A program made the position numbers and the translations under genes. A stretch of DNA of 64,000 bases from Thermaceae bacterium (GTDB lineage: Bacteria; Deinococcota; Deinococci; Deinococcales; Marinithermaceae), in NCBI GenBank assembly GCA_027067955.1, contig JAMOUW010000059.1, positions 53,532 through 117,531 on the forward strand, given 5' to 3'. Position 1 is the stretch's first letter, and each line of letters opens with the position of its first letter. The notes beneath the pieces are model-generated. The model was not told where the DNA came from, searched no databases, and saw only the letters and a program-made list of their open reading frames with translations. This document shows positions 44,631 through 53,600 of this stretch, in pieces.

Positions 44631-46392
44631 GCGGGTACGGCTGCTGCTGGCCATCATCTACTTCTTTTTGCTCATTCTTGTCGGCCGCCTCATGCAATTG
44701 CAGGTGTTCGAGCACAGCAAGTACGCCACCCTGGCCCGCGGCAATCACCAGCGCACCGAAACCATACCCGCGCTGCGGGGACGCATATTCGACCGCAACG
44801 GCACCCCGATAGCCGCTAATCGAATCGCCGTGGACCTCCTTTACCGGGGCGGACCGATCAGATTCACGTCCCGCATCCTGGCCATCGTCGGCATCGACCA
44901 CCTGCCCAAAGTGCCTCCAGGGGAAGAGGAAATCGTACTCGCGGCCAACCTCCCCGACAAGTGGATACCAACCCTCGCCGAACTGACGGCAGGCCAGCCC
45001 AACCTGCGCCTTGAGGAACGCATCGAGCGTTATTACCCCAACCCCATCGCCGGTCCCGTGATCGGCTACGTACAGGGTCCTTCGGCAACGGACCTCAAGC
45101 ACGGTTACGAGCGGGGCGACCTGGTAGGGCGGGCAGGCATAGAGGCTGCGCTCGAAAACGTGCTGCGTGGCCGGCGTGGCCTCAAACTGGTGGAAGTCAA
45201 CGTACACGGCGAGGTGATAAGGGAACAAGTACTTACCCCGCCCCAACCCGGTCGGGACGTGCGTCTGACCATCGATCTCAACCTGCAGCGCTCCGCTGAA
45301 CGAGCCCTTGCGGAAGCTCTGGACGACCTGAATGCGGGTCGAAAAAAGCTGGGGCTTCCGCCGGAAACCGTGGCTAAGGGTGCACTTGTCGCGCTGGATC
45401 CTCTGAGCGGCGAAATACTGGCAATGGCCACCAGTCCCGCCTACGACCCCAACCTGTTTACCCGCCGGCCGGCGCCCGCCTCCGAAATCCAATCCCTGCA
45501 GACCGACCCGGCCCTGCCCCTGCTCAACCGCGCGGTACAGTCATATACACCTGGATCGACCTTCAAGGTGGTTTCCGCCAGCGCCCTGCTGGAGGCAGGT
45601 AAGGTAGCTCCAAACACCACGTTCCGCTGTCTGCCGTTTATTCGCTTTGGCGGCCAGATAAGGCGCAACTGGTCTCCCCGCGACATGGGGCCGATGACCG
45701 TACAGGAAGCCCTGGCCTATAGCTGCAATACCTGGTTCTACCAGGCGGTCATAGAGGCCGGTCCCGTTCGCGTCATCGACACCATAGCCGCCAGAGCAAG
45801 GGACCTCGGCCTGGGGCAAAGCACGGGCCTGGAGCTGGCGGAGAAGCGGGGGCTGGTGCCAGACAGGTCCTGGAAGAAAGAACGCTTTGGCGAGCCCTGG
45901 TACCCGGGGGAGACCCTCTCGGTAGCCATAGGCCAGGGGGCGGTCATGGCCACTCCGGTTCAGATTGCGCACATGCTTGCGCTGATAGCCCGCTCGGGGC
46001 AATCCCCCAGCCCTCACCTGGTATTGAGCCCGGACGGATCCCACAAGAGAAAAAAAGTGGAAGGTTTATTCTGGCACACCCTGCAAGGGGGATTGCGCAA
46101 AACCGTAACCGAGGGTACCGCCTCGTCGCGCCTGAAGAACTTCCCGGTGCCCACGGCGGGCAAAACCGGTACCGCCGAAACGCCGGGAAAACGGGCTGGT
46201 TACGAACACGCCTGGTACATGGGTTTTGGACCCTATCCGCTAGACCAGCCCAGTCCCTATCCTCCGTTCGTGGTCGTGGCCTTCTTCGAAAAAGCTGGCG
46301 AGGGCAGCCGGGTAGCCCTGCCCGCTGTGAAAAAGGTGATGGCTGCGTTCTGGGAGGTGCCCGAATCCACCCCCAAGCCCGCAACTCCATGA
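44623..46392 (+). CDS. mrdA: Penicillin-binding protein 2, peptidoglycan transpeptidase
   Basis: A 589-residue class B PBP of the elongasome. It has an N-terminal anchor (LLLAIIYFFLLILVGRLMQL), a pedestal domain starting RGRIFDRNGTPIAANR, and the transpeptidase domain with STFK (catalytic Ser about 312), SCN (about 367) and KTGT (about 514). ATG 44623 has GGAGG 9 nt upstream inside mreD; the longer frame to 44536 adds 29 residues read from mreD sequence and is rejected. Confidence 0.95.
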   Translation: MPERVRLLLAIIYFFLLILVGRLMQLQVFEHSKYATLARGNHQRTETIPALRGRIFDRNGTPIAANRIAVDLLYRGGPIRFTSRILAIVGIDHLPKVPPGEEEIVLAANLPDKWIPTLAELTAGQPNLRLEERIERYYPNPIAGPVIGYVQGPSATDLKHGYERGDLVGRAGIEAALENVLRGRRGLKLVEVNVHGEVIREQVLTPPQPGRDVRLTIDLNLQRSAERALAEALDDLNAGRKKLGLPPETVAKGALVALDPLSGEILAMATSPAYDPNLFTRRPAPASEIQSLQTDPALPLLNRAVQSYTPGSTFKVVSASALLEAGKVAPNTTFRCLPFIRFGGQIRRNWSPRDMGPMTVQEALAYSCNTWFYQAVIEAGPVRVIDTIAARARDLGLGQSTGLELAEKRGLVPDRSWKKERFGEPWYPGETLSVAIGQGAVMATPVQIAHMLALIARSGQSPSPHLVLSPDGSHKRKKVEGLFWHTLQGGLRKTVTEGTASSRLKNFPVPTAGKTGTAETPGKRAGYEHAWYMGFGPYPLDQPSPYPPFVVVAFFEKAGEGSRVALPAVKKVMAAFWEVPESTPKPATP

Positions 46393-46405
46393 CATACTGA
46401 ACACC

Positions 46406-46972
46406 ATGCGTCTGCGTGCCACCCTGGGAGCACTGGCACTCCGCCTCGACGGTGGGGAACAACCCGAAACGGTGAAGGCCGCCATAGAAGAAGCTCCGCA
46501 AATGCCAATAGAGGTTGAATTCGCAGGAGATGTCACGGGCGCGGTAGTGCAAGCGCTTCTCGATTCCGCCACGAGTCGCGGTCTCGAGGTGCGCTTCCGG
46601 CCGCCGCGAACGGCCCGGCAAATCCCGCATACCGAAGTGGTGGACCACACCCTGCGCAGCGGGCAAAGAATAACCTCATCCGGCACCGTGGTGGTCCTGG
46701 GGGACGTCAACCCCGGCGCCGAGGTGGTGGCGGGTGGAGACGTTATAGTCGTGGGGAAACTGCGCGGCCTTGCGCACGCCGGAGCCGAAGGGAACGATGA
46801 TGCAACCATATGGGCGCTGGAGCTCGGCGCCAAGCAACTGCGCATTGCCGGGCACGTCGCCGTAGCCCCCGAGGACGCTCCAGCCCCCGCCGGCCCGGAA
46901 CGGGCGCGGGTTGAGGACGGCCAGATAATCATCGAGCCCTGGGGCGGACGCAAAACATCTAACCACGGCTAA
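46406..46972 (+). CDS. minC: Septum site-determining protein MinC
   Basis: A 188-residue FtsZ-assembly inhibitor. The N-terminal domain is short, and the C-terminal beta-helix is clear (SGTVVVLGDVNPGAEVVAGGDVIV in pieces, then GKLRGLAHAGAEG, ALELGAKQLRIAG). CATACT lies 7 nt before ATG 46406. No minD or minE follows: a terminator and convergent ribosomal genes come next. Confidence 0.92.
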   Translation: MRLRATLGALALRLDGGEQPETVKAAIEEAPQMPIEVEFAGDVTGAVVQALLDSATSRGLEVRFRPPRTARQIPHTEVVDHTLRSGQRITSSGTVVVLGDVNPGAEVVAGGDVIVVGKLRGLAHAGAEGNDDATIWALELGAKQLRIAGHVAVAPEDAPAPAGPERARVEDGQIIIEPWGGRKTSNHG

Positions 46973-46973
46973 G

Positions 46974-47000
46974 AAAAAAACGCCCGGTGCGGGCGTATTT
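46974..47000. terminator. Bidirectional terminator between minC and thx
   Basis: CGCCCG (46981-46986) pairs with CGGGCG (46990-46995). It is flanked by an A-run on the left and TATTT on the right, so it can stop minC transcripts going right and, more strongly with seven or more U, rpsT-thx transcripts going left. Confidence 0.85.
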
Positions 47001-47019
47001 CTGATTTGCGTGAATGGTC

Positions 47020-47103
47020 TTATTTCTTGCGGCGCGGCCGGTACTTGCCGTATGTACCCTTGGCGATCTTTCCCTTGCGGGTCCTGCGATCTCCTCGGCC
47101 CAT
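47020..47103 (-). CDS. 30S ribosomal protein Thx
   Basis: A 27-residue, extremely basic peptide starting [13 protein letters not shown] and ending [12 protein letters not shown]. It matches the Thx protein known from the Thermus 30S subunit, which fills a cavity in the 16S rRNA head. AGGAGG lies 5 nt before ATG 47103. It begins 9 nt after rpsT and is followed by a terminator. It is too short for ordinary ORF listing. Confidence 0.95.
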   Translation of the reverse strand: MGRGDRRTRKGKIAKGTYGKYRPRRKK

Positions 47104-47112
47104 CCTTGCCTC

Positions 47113-47403
47113 CTAGGCCTGCAGGCTGCCCAGTATCTGGTGCAGCTTCTTCATCAGGCGGGACTTTTTGCGCGCAGCGGTGCGGGCATGCAGGGTGGAT
47201 CCCTTGGCCGCCTTGTCGATCAGACTCTCGGCCACCCGCAGATAACGCAAGGCGCGTTCTTTATTTCCATCTTCGGCGGCTTGAATCGCTTTCTTGCTGA
47301 ATGTCTTTATCATCGACTTCTTCGCCTTGTTCCGCGCGCGTCGCTTTAGCGACTGGCGGTGGCGCTTCATAGCCGATGGGGTGCGTGCGCTGCTGTTCGC
47401 CAT
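47113..47403 (-). CDS. rpsT: 30S ribosomal protein S20
   Basis: A 96-residue basic, helical protein binding 16S rRNA at the bottom of the body. Seen are [30 protein letters not shown] and the C-terminal [22 protein letters not shown] start at ATG 47403 ([11 protein letters not shown]), preceded by GAGGAGG; the longer frame adds nine residues not seen in S20. Thx follows in the same operon. Confidence 0.96.
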   Translation of the reverse strand: MANSSARTPSAMKRHRQSLKRRARNKAKKSMIKTFSKKAIQAAEDGNKERALRYLRVAESLIDKAAKGSTLHARTAARKKSRLMKKLHQILGSLQA

Positions 47404-47757
47404 ATTCCTCCTCAATGCCCCGGCGGGCAAGCCAACCGCAAGTTTACCATAGCTTTGCGCCGACTGCCAAGCATTTGTAATCGGTCAATACGTCTGAAAC
47501 TCCCCGCTCTAGGGAACCGCCCTCCCCCCTGCATCATAGCCAGGTACTCCAAGGGGGCCAACCCATGTAACCGGTCACAGCTCTGCGGGTGGGCTCAGCT
47601 GCATGGCCCGTACCTGCAGCCTGTGGCTCGTGGTCCGGGAAATGCTTCCGTCCACAGTTCATGGTGCGTAGTTCGCGGTAACAGCGCGGCTTGCAGCAGG
47701 CAGTTGGTAGCTCGTGGCAGGCTCTTTAAAGGCATCTCAATCTCGGCTTCGCGTACA

Positions 47758-47806
47758 GCATGGACCCCGGATCCCGGCAACATTTGGTTGCCTCGTCCGG
47801 GGAAAC
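47758..47806 (+). repeat. Palindromic repeat, copy 1
   Basis: GCATGGACCCCGGATCC start; CCCCGGA (47765-47771) pairs with TCCGGGG (47796-47802). Confidence 0.7.
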
Positions 47807-47886
47807 GGATGAAAGCGGCTTGTGGTGGGTGGCTTGTAGCCTGTGGTGGGTATGTCAGCGACAACGTAATCTCGGCTTTCTGTACA

Positions 47887-47937
47887 GCATGGACCCCGGG
47901 TCTCGTTCACTGCATAGCTCACTCGCCCGGGGATACG
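47887..47937 (+). repeat. Palindromic repeat, copy 2
   Basis: GCATGGACCCCGGGTCTC start; CCCCGGG (47894-47900) pairs with CCCGGGG (47926-47932), closing with ATACG. Confidence 0.75.
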
Positions 47938-47940
47938 AGA

Positions 47941-48066
47941 AAAGCAGGAGGTAGGGGGTGGGGTGTGGGAGGTGGGTTTTTGAAAAACGACGCAAAACAA
48001 ACCGAGGGCGGCTTGGCAGGTGATAAAAATGGTGTTTCCTGCATCCCGCTCCCTGCGTCTCACATC
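47941..48066 (+). repeat. 125-bp dispersed repeat, copy A
   Basis: Starts AAGCAGGAGGTAGGGGGTGG and ends GCGTCTCACATCC. Its reverse complement recurs at 63799-63924 with a few substitutions, a 1-nt and a 7-nt length difference. No coding potential is seen. Confidence 0.85.
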
Positions 48067-48074
48067 CAGCATTT

Positions 48075-48122
48075 CGTGTCCCCGGCCAAGGGAGCGTAGC
48101 GACCGCGAGCCGGGGTCCATGC
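48075..48122 (-). repeat. Palindromic repeat, copy 3 (inverted)
   Basis: CGTGTCCCCGG ... CCGGGGTCCATGC; CCCCGG (48080-48085) pairs with CCGGGG (48110-48115). Confidence 0.7.
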
Positions 48123-48220
48123 CGCGTCATTAATCCACGGTTGAGTTTGTGGTTCAAGTATCCGACCCCTATCAACGTCATTGCTTCGTTAGCAGCAATC
48201 GAATCTCGGCTTCCCGCCCA

Positions 48221-48272
48221 GCATGGACCCCGGATCTCCCTCGGCTTTAAGCCTCGGTCGCCCGGGGATACG
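48221..48272 (+). repeat. Palindromic repeat, copy 4
   Basis: GCATGGACCCCGGATCTC start; CCCCGG (48228-48233) pairs with CCGGGG (48262-48267), closing with ATACG as in copy 2. Confidence 0.75.
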
Positions 48273-48351
48273 AATAAAGGCGGCTTGTGGTTGGTGGCTT
48301 GTAGCGTGTGGTTGACCAGTCAACGACAACGAAACCTCGGGGTATTGCACA

Positions 48352-48390
48352 GCATGGACCCCGGGTCTCACCCGCTTTGCGGGTTTGCCC
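48352..48390 (+). repeat. Palindromic repeat, copy 5 (degenerate)
   Basis: Starts GCATGGACCCCGGGTCTC but lacks the closing CCGGGG arm. A small CCCGC-TTT-GCGGG hairpin is present instead. Confidence 0.6.
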
Positions 48391-48426
48391 AGTGGTACAA
48401 CGTCGGCCAGGATGCAGAAACTAAAC

Positions 48427-48476
48427 CGTGTCCCCGGACGAGTGAGCTACCAGCGAACGAGATCCGGGGCCCATGC
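48427..48476 (-). repeat. Palindromic repeat, copy 6 (inverted)
   Basis: CGTGTCCCCGG ... CCGGGGCCCATGC; stem 48432-48437 with 48464-48469. Its right flank (CGCGTCAT..-TCCACGGTT) is shared with copy 3. Confidence 0.7.
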
Positions 48477-48548
48477 CGCGTCATCACTCCACGGTTCGGT
48501 CGCCGCACGATAAACCGCCCTTCCCCGGGGAGAAGGTCGGCGCCAGAC

Positions 48549-48573
48549 AAAAGGCCCCCGGATTCCGGGGGCC
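48549..48573 (-). terminator. Terminator of the lipoprotein gene
   Basis: GGCCCCCGG pairs with CCGGGGGCC around a 3-nt loop. On the minus strand it is followed by TTTTGTC, 20-45 nt beyond the lipoprotein stop. Confidence 0.85.
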
Positions 48574-48594
48574 CCGGCCGCAGCCTGCGGCTGG

Positions 48595-49140
48595 CTACTC
48601 TTCTTCCTCTATCGTCAGACCGGGCGCGGTAACGGTATAGTCCGGATCCTTGCCGCGGTCGATTACCTGCAGGTCCATCTCCAGCACCTTGTTGCCGCCG
48701 CGCACAGCAATATAGTCGCTGAGCTTGAAGGCGCGCTCGCTCAGCCCCGGGTCCGCGTTCTTGCGCATGCAGTAGGCCTTGATGGTGAGCTGCTTGCCCT
48801 CGGGGTTCTCCGAAGCGGGGGTGCCTACAGGCACCATCCAGAATATTACACCGGACTTACCGGGTTCTATCCAGACCCAGTTCTGGCCGTATTCGCGCAT
48901 TACTTCTTTGTCATTCGGCAGACCGGTCTCGCCCCATTCCCAGTCCTCCCCGATGCCCTCCACCACGACCTTCATGCCGTCGTCGCAGCGCTCGCTGTTG
49001 GTGGCTATGACGACAACGCCAAAATGGCCCAGCGACACCACCCCCGGGCAGGCCGTCAGCAGCGCCGCCAGCCCCAGCGCCAGCAGGCCCGCTACGAGGG
49101 TCCTGACCCCGCCGGCAAAGCTCAAGGAAATCTTCTTCAT
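48595..49140 (-). CDS. Putative lipoprotein of unknown function
   Basis: A 181-residue protein with a signal peptide and lipobox (GLAALLTACPG), so it is likely lipid-anchored. The body has beta-strand character with four cysteines after the lipobox (none in a CxxCH) and ends in an acidic tail (TIEEEE). I recognise no family. AAGGAGG precedes ATG 49140. It is monocistronic: a good terminator follows and tyrS upstream is separated by 277 nt. Confidence 0.75.
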   Translation of the reverse strand: MKKISLSFAGGVRTLVAGLLALGLAALLTACPGVVSLGHFGVVVIATNSERCDDGMKVVVEGIGEDWEWGETGLPNDKEVMREYGQNWVWIEPGKSGVIFWMVPVGTPASENPEGKQLTIKAYCMRKNADPGLSERAFKLSDYIAVRGGNKVLEMDLQVIDRGKDPDYTVTAPGLTIEEEE

Positions 49141-49417
49141 CACCTTTCCTCCTTCACAGACCCGCAAGACGACGTCGCGGTTCTGCCGGGGGCGTTAACG
49201 TGATACGAAACCAGATTATCAACCTTGTTCCTGTTTGTAAACCAATGCTCAGGAGGGCCTTGCTGCACGCAGCCGGCCCTGGGTGTAAGTTTATGAGTTG
49301 CGTCGTCGCGACGCTTCCAGAAACGACCCGCTCCCCAGCGGGCGTGGCGTAACGGGAAGATCGTATATATATGTTTCAAAAACGGCGGCTTCCGACCTAT
49401 TGGTGCAGTCAGGTTGA
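49141..49417. other. Intergenic leader between tyrS and the lipoprotein
   Basis: No gene. It contains a strong two-step hairpin at 49254-49280 (AGGGCC-t-TGCTGC with GCAGC-c-GGCCCT). Smaller palindromes are GCGTCG-TCG-CGACGC near 49300-49314 and CCCGCT-CCCC-AGCGGG near 49328. The latter could end tyrS transcription. No tRNA, T-box or riboswitch core could be recognised. Confidence 0.4.
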
Positions 49418-50728
<1,311 letters not shown>

Positions 50729-50780
50729 CTACAGAGTATACTCCTATAACAAGGGCCGCTTTGGCCTGCGGGGAGGCGAT

Positions 50781-51167
50781 ATGTGGAAGAACTTATTGTT
50801 ATTGGCGGTCATAGTTGGCGGTGTTTACATATACGGCCTGAACTACGGCCTGGCGCTGGGACTACCGCCGTTCACCCCGGTCTACTACATCAACCACAGT
50901 GCGGAGATCAAATACGGCGTGCGCGTTGCCGGGGGTAGCGACGCCATAAGAATTCGCACCGAGGGCAATTTGAAAAAGGGCCGCATAGTCATGTGGATAA
51001 CCCACAACAACAGAAAAGTCGGCAAGCCCAAGGTGTACAGGGGCACATTCCGGGATAATTATAAAGTTAAAGTAGATTTTGGCCAGTATACAATTCACAT
51101 TAAAACTTATGACGTATCAGGAACGGCGCGGTACGACTGGGTCTCTACGAAGTTCCAGGGCTGGTAG
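50781..51167 (+). CDS. Small membrane-anchored protein of unknown function
   Basis: A 128-residue protein. One N-terminal helix (WKNLLLLAVIVGGVYIYGL) is followed by a basic, Tyr-rich, beta-like domain (YGVRVAGGSDAIRIRTEGN, FRDNYKVKVDFGQYTIHIKT). GGGAGG lies 6 nt before ATG 50781, so I reject the far longer frame that runs back into tyrS. The family is not recognised. Confidence 0.68.
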   Translation: MWKNLLLLAVIVGGVYIYGLNYGLALGLPPFTPVYYINHSAEIKYGVRVAGGSDAIRIRTEGNLKKGRIVMWITHNNRKVGKPKVYRGTFRDNYKVKVDFGQYTIHIKTYDVSGTARYDWVSTKFQGW

Positions 51168-51493
51168 GAAAAACCGTCTGGCGCTACCGGCAACGGCCGT
51201 GCCCCCTAGCAAGCCCGGTTTGCGGGATCCAGATGATCCGCAAGCGCCGTCAGAATATTTCGAAAACATAGAGCAGGCGACCGCGCAGGACCCGTCCGCG
51301 CCAGCGAACGGGGAATCCGCAGCGGGGTGATGCGGGAAAAAGCGCGGCTTGCATTGACCCTCTTATGTACGACCGGATGGCCGTGAACGTGAATCCGGCA
51401 CGCTCGTATGCCGCTGCCTGCGCAACAAAAGGCCGCCCAAGTCCGCTCCCGGCAACCGGGAGCGGCCCCTGAACCGCCCTGCCCGGTGTTTTT
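51168..51493. other. Intergenic region after the small membrane protein
   Basis: No convincing gene. A frame at 51079-51330 overlaps the previous gene and has no family features. Near the right end is the hairpin listed separately. The rest shows no repeat, tRNA or operator that I can support. Confidence 0.45.
51443..51465 (-). terminator. Hairpin downstream of the Rieske gene
   Basis: CCGCTCCCGG pairs with CCGGGAGCGG around a CAA loop, about 30 nt after the Rieske stop on the minus strand. A TTTTG run follows 20 nt later, so it is a probable but imperfect terminator. Confidence 0.55.
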
Positions 51494-52084
51494 CTAGACC
51501 CGCCCTGAACCGCCGCTGGTGCTCAGGCTTTGTAGCGGTCTCAGCGGGGTTTCGTGACCGGTGGCGTATAGCTCGCCAGCTTCCGCCTCGAGACGAATGC
51601 GAGGCAGCGGAAAACGCGGCGGGCCGAAAACAGCCTTACCGGCGCGCAAGGGATCGAAGGCCCCAAAGTGACACTTGCAGCCGAAAAAGGGGTGGTCGGA
51701 ACGATAGTTGTAAAGAACGGCGCCCGCCTCGGTGTTCTTCACGTAATCCACGGTACAGCCCTGATGGGTGCAAATACGCGACCAGGCGGCGTAATGGCGG
51801 CCCTCCGCGGTAAGCCCTCCCGGAACGGGGCCGGGAAGGCGCAGAACAACGGCGGGAAGCTTGCCTACGGCCAGCGGATAGTCAAAATACTTGAATGACC
51901 ATACCTCGTCCAAATCATCTAGCGCGGCTAAACGAACCTGCTCGCCGTCTTCCCACCGTGGCTGGCCGCTGACGTCCGGCTTGAGAAATTGAATCTTGAC
52001 CGTGCGCCAACCAAACCAGCCAAAAAAGGCGGCGGCTATGCCCGAAGGAACAATCCAAACCAGGTCGCGGCGGCTCAGTTTCAC
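51494..52084 (-). CDS. Rieske iron-sulfur protein
   Basis: A 196-residue protein with an N-terminal SRRDLVW motif and a hydrophobic anchor (residues 8-25), as in Tat-exported Rieske proteins. Cluster ligands are C105 and H107 (ICTHQGC) and C136 and H139 (FGCKCHF), with C110 and C138 for the disulfide. It sits last in the ccm operon, 2 nt after the TPR-cytochrome gene. No cytochrome b is adjacent, so it may serve another quinol or cytochrome pathway. Confidence 0.92.
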   Translation of the reverse strand: MKLSRRDLVWIVPSGIAAAFFGWFGWRTVKIQFLKPDVSGQPRWEDGEQVRLAALDDLDEVWSFKYFDYPLAVGKLPAVVLRLPGPVPGGLTAEGRHYAAWSRICTHQGCTVDYVKNTEAGAVLYNYRSDHPFFGCKCHFGAFDPLRAGKAVFGPPRFPLPRIRLEAEAGELYATGHETPLRPLQSLSTSGGSGRV

Positions 52085-52086
52085 GG

Positions 52087-53136
52087 CTACAACCCCTTGA
52101 GGTAATCCAGCAACGCCTGCAACTCGGCATTGCTCATGGAAACTGCGGGCATGCTGCCGGTGCCCGAGTTGACAATCTCGGCGACTGCGCCGTCCACCCG
52201 CAGCACCGGGTTGCCGGCGAGCCGGGGGCCTATTCCCCCTTCAGCATTCTGTCCGTGACAGGCAGCGCATTTGGCACGGTAAACGATTTCTCCACTTGAA
52301 ACCTCACCGGCCCCGGCGCCCGCCGCGATTTCCATCTGGGCCCGGGCGCGCTCTATCAAGGCCCGAACGCGTTCGGCCTCGGGGCCTCCCGCCTCCAGGT
52401 AGCGCTGCCATGCGCCAATCGCCTCTTCAAATCGCCCCAGCATCGAATACGCGTTCCCCAAGAACAGCAACGCTTCGGTATCGGTGGGATCTATACCCAC
52501 CACCACCGACAAAACCTGAGCGGCATCCTCTGGATAGCCCGACATGAAAAAAAGGATACCCATCCGCCGCCAGGCGATCAGGTTCTTGTCGTCCAGGTCG
52601 AGCACCCGCTTGTAACCCTCAGCAGCCGCATTGTAGTCCGCCAGGTCCCAGGCTTCGTTAGCGTAAGCAAGCCAGCTTTCAGCGTCATCCTTGCGTTCGG
52701 CTTCGGCTCTGAGCCGGTTCAGCTTCGCAAGCTTGGCTCGCTCGACATCGCTGGCACCGCCAATCTGCCGGGATGTGGTGATTGTTTCTCCGGGTGCTCG
52801 GGGTAATGTGTAGCGCAACAGAACGGCCCCGGCAACCAGGATGAACGCCACCGCGGCCACGAGCACCGGTAGCCCCGCCCGCCGGGCGGGGGAAACCGCT
52901 GGCTGGGCCCGCAAACCGGCCAGGCGCTTTTCCAACCGCACTATCCGGGCAAGTGTTCGCTTGCGTTCGATCCCTTCGAGCTGCCGCGCCTCTGTTTTCA
53001 AGGCGGATATTTCGGCCTCCAGCTCATCCGGCAACGGATCGGACGGGAACGGCTCGGGAGCACCCCTCAGCGGCCAAACCGTAAAAACCAGCGCTACCAG
53101 CACCACCAGCGCGACGGGAATCCAGATAAAGGTCAT
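52087..53136 (-). CDS. CcmI-like TPR protein fused to a cytochrome c
   Basis: A 349-residue protein. TM1 is IWIPVALVVLVALVFTVWPL, then comes a coiled coil (ELEAEISALKTEARQLEGI, RIVRLEKRLAGL), TM2 (PVLVAAVAFILVAGAVLLRY), and three to four TPR repeats (SWLAYANEAWDLADYNAAAEGY, ALLFLGNAYSMLGRFEEAI). The C-terminal domain is a mono-heme cytochrome c (CAACH about 290-294, with a candidate axial Met in GSMPAV). CcmI normally chaperones apocytochrome and lacks heme. The start overlaps ccmH by 4 nt; the longer frame to 53340 lies in ccmH and is rejected. Confidence 0.85.
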   Translation of the reverse strand: MTFIWIPVALVVLVALVFTVWPLRGAPEPFPSDPLPDELEAEISALKTEARQLEGIERKRTLARIVRLEKRLAGLRAQPAVSPARRAGLPVLVAAVAFILVAGAVLLRYTLPRAPGETITTSRQIGGASDVERAKLAKLNRLRAEAERKDDAESWLAYANEAWDLADYNAAAEGYKRVLDLDDKNLIAWRRMGILFFMSGYPEDAAQVLSVVVGIDPTDTEALLFLGNAYSMLGRFEEAIGAWQRYLEAGGPEAERVRALIERARAQMEIAAGAGAGEVSSGEIVYRAKCAACHGQNAEGGIGPRLAGNPVLRVDGAVAEIVNSGTGSMPAVSMSNAELQALLDYLKGL

Positions 53137-53600
53137 GGCGCTTCCTCCCGGGCTCCGCTGTCCAGCTCGGACTCGGCGCGGGCCAGCTCCTCGTCGCTTA
53201 CCCCCTCCAGCTCTGCCGCCCGGCGCGCCGCCGCCCTCAGGTAGCTCAAAAGCCCAAAACCGAACAGGGACAGCCCTATTACCGGGGCCATCCATACAAG
53301 CAGGCCCAGACCACGCTTGGGCGGTTCGTAAAGAATCCATTCCGTGTAACGATCAACAAAGTACTGGATTATCTCGTCTTCGCTCTTGCCCGCGGCCAGC
53401 ATTTCGGCAATCTGACGGCGCATCTCTTCGGTGACGCCCGCGCTGGATTCAGCCGCGCTCTCACCACGGCAAACGGGACAGCGCAGCTTCTTGGCGATCT
53501 CGAAAACCTGGGGCGGGAGGTCTGGGGGAGGTTCATTGCCTACCGTTTGCGCCGCAGCCAAGCCCAGGGAAAGCGCCAGGAAAAGGAGCCATTTCTTCAC
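53133..53600 (-). CDS. ccmH: Cytochrome c maturation protein CcmH
   Basis: A 155-residue thioredox protein that reduces or holds the CxxC of apocytochromes. It has a signal peptide (LLFLALSLGLAAAQT), the LRCPVC motif in KKLRCPVCRGESAAES, helical DEIIQYFVDRYTEWILYEPP and one C-terminal membrane helix. It overlaps ccmG by 4 nt. Confidence 0.95.
   Translation of the reverse strand: MKKWLLFLALSLGLAAAQTVGNEPPPDLPPQVFEIAKKLRCPVCRGESAAESSAGVTEEMRRQIAEMLAAGKSEDEIIQYFVDRYTEWILYEPPKRGLGLLVWMAPVIGLSLFGFGLLSYLRAAARRAAELEGVSDEELARAESELDSGAREEAP

Larger units (their letters stand above)
47404..48594. repeat. Gene-free palindromic repeat cluster
   Basis: About 1.2 kb with no credible gene. It holds six copies of a hairpin starting GCATGGACCCCGG and closing with CCGGGG-A(T/A)ACG, four rightward and two inverted. 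G/T-rich spacers (GGCTTGTGGTTGGTGGCTTG) and the phrase CGACAACG-AATCTCGG lie between them. Copies 1-2 and 4-5 are spaced 129-131 bp apart. One copy of a 125-bp repeat shared with the window end also lies here. Several open frames cross it, but none resembles a protein. Confidence 0.75.

Noticed and set aside
47359-48099. A 246-codon frame and several others crossing the repeat cluster
   Set aside because: They run through palindromic repeats, have no ribosome site or family features and change frame between repeat copies.
49141-49417. A T-box, tRNA or SRP RNA in the tyrS-lipoprotein gap
   Set aside because: The gap is downstream of tyrS, not in its leader, and I find no cloverleaf, T-box or SRP core sequence.
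51079-51330. An 83-codon frame after the small membrane protein
   Set aside because: It overlaps the preceding gene by 89 nt, lacks a ribosome site and is Pro/Ala-rich without family likeness.
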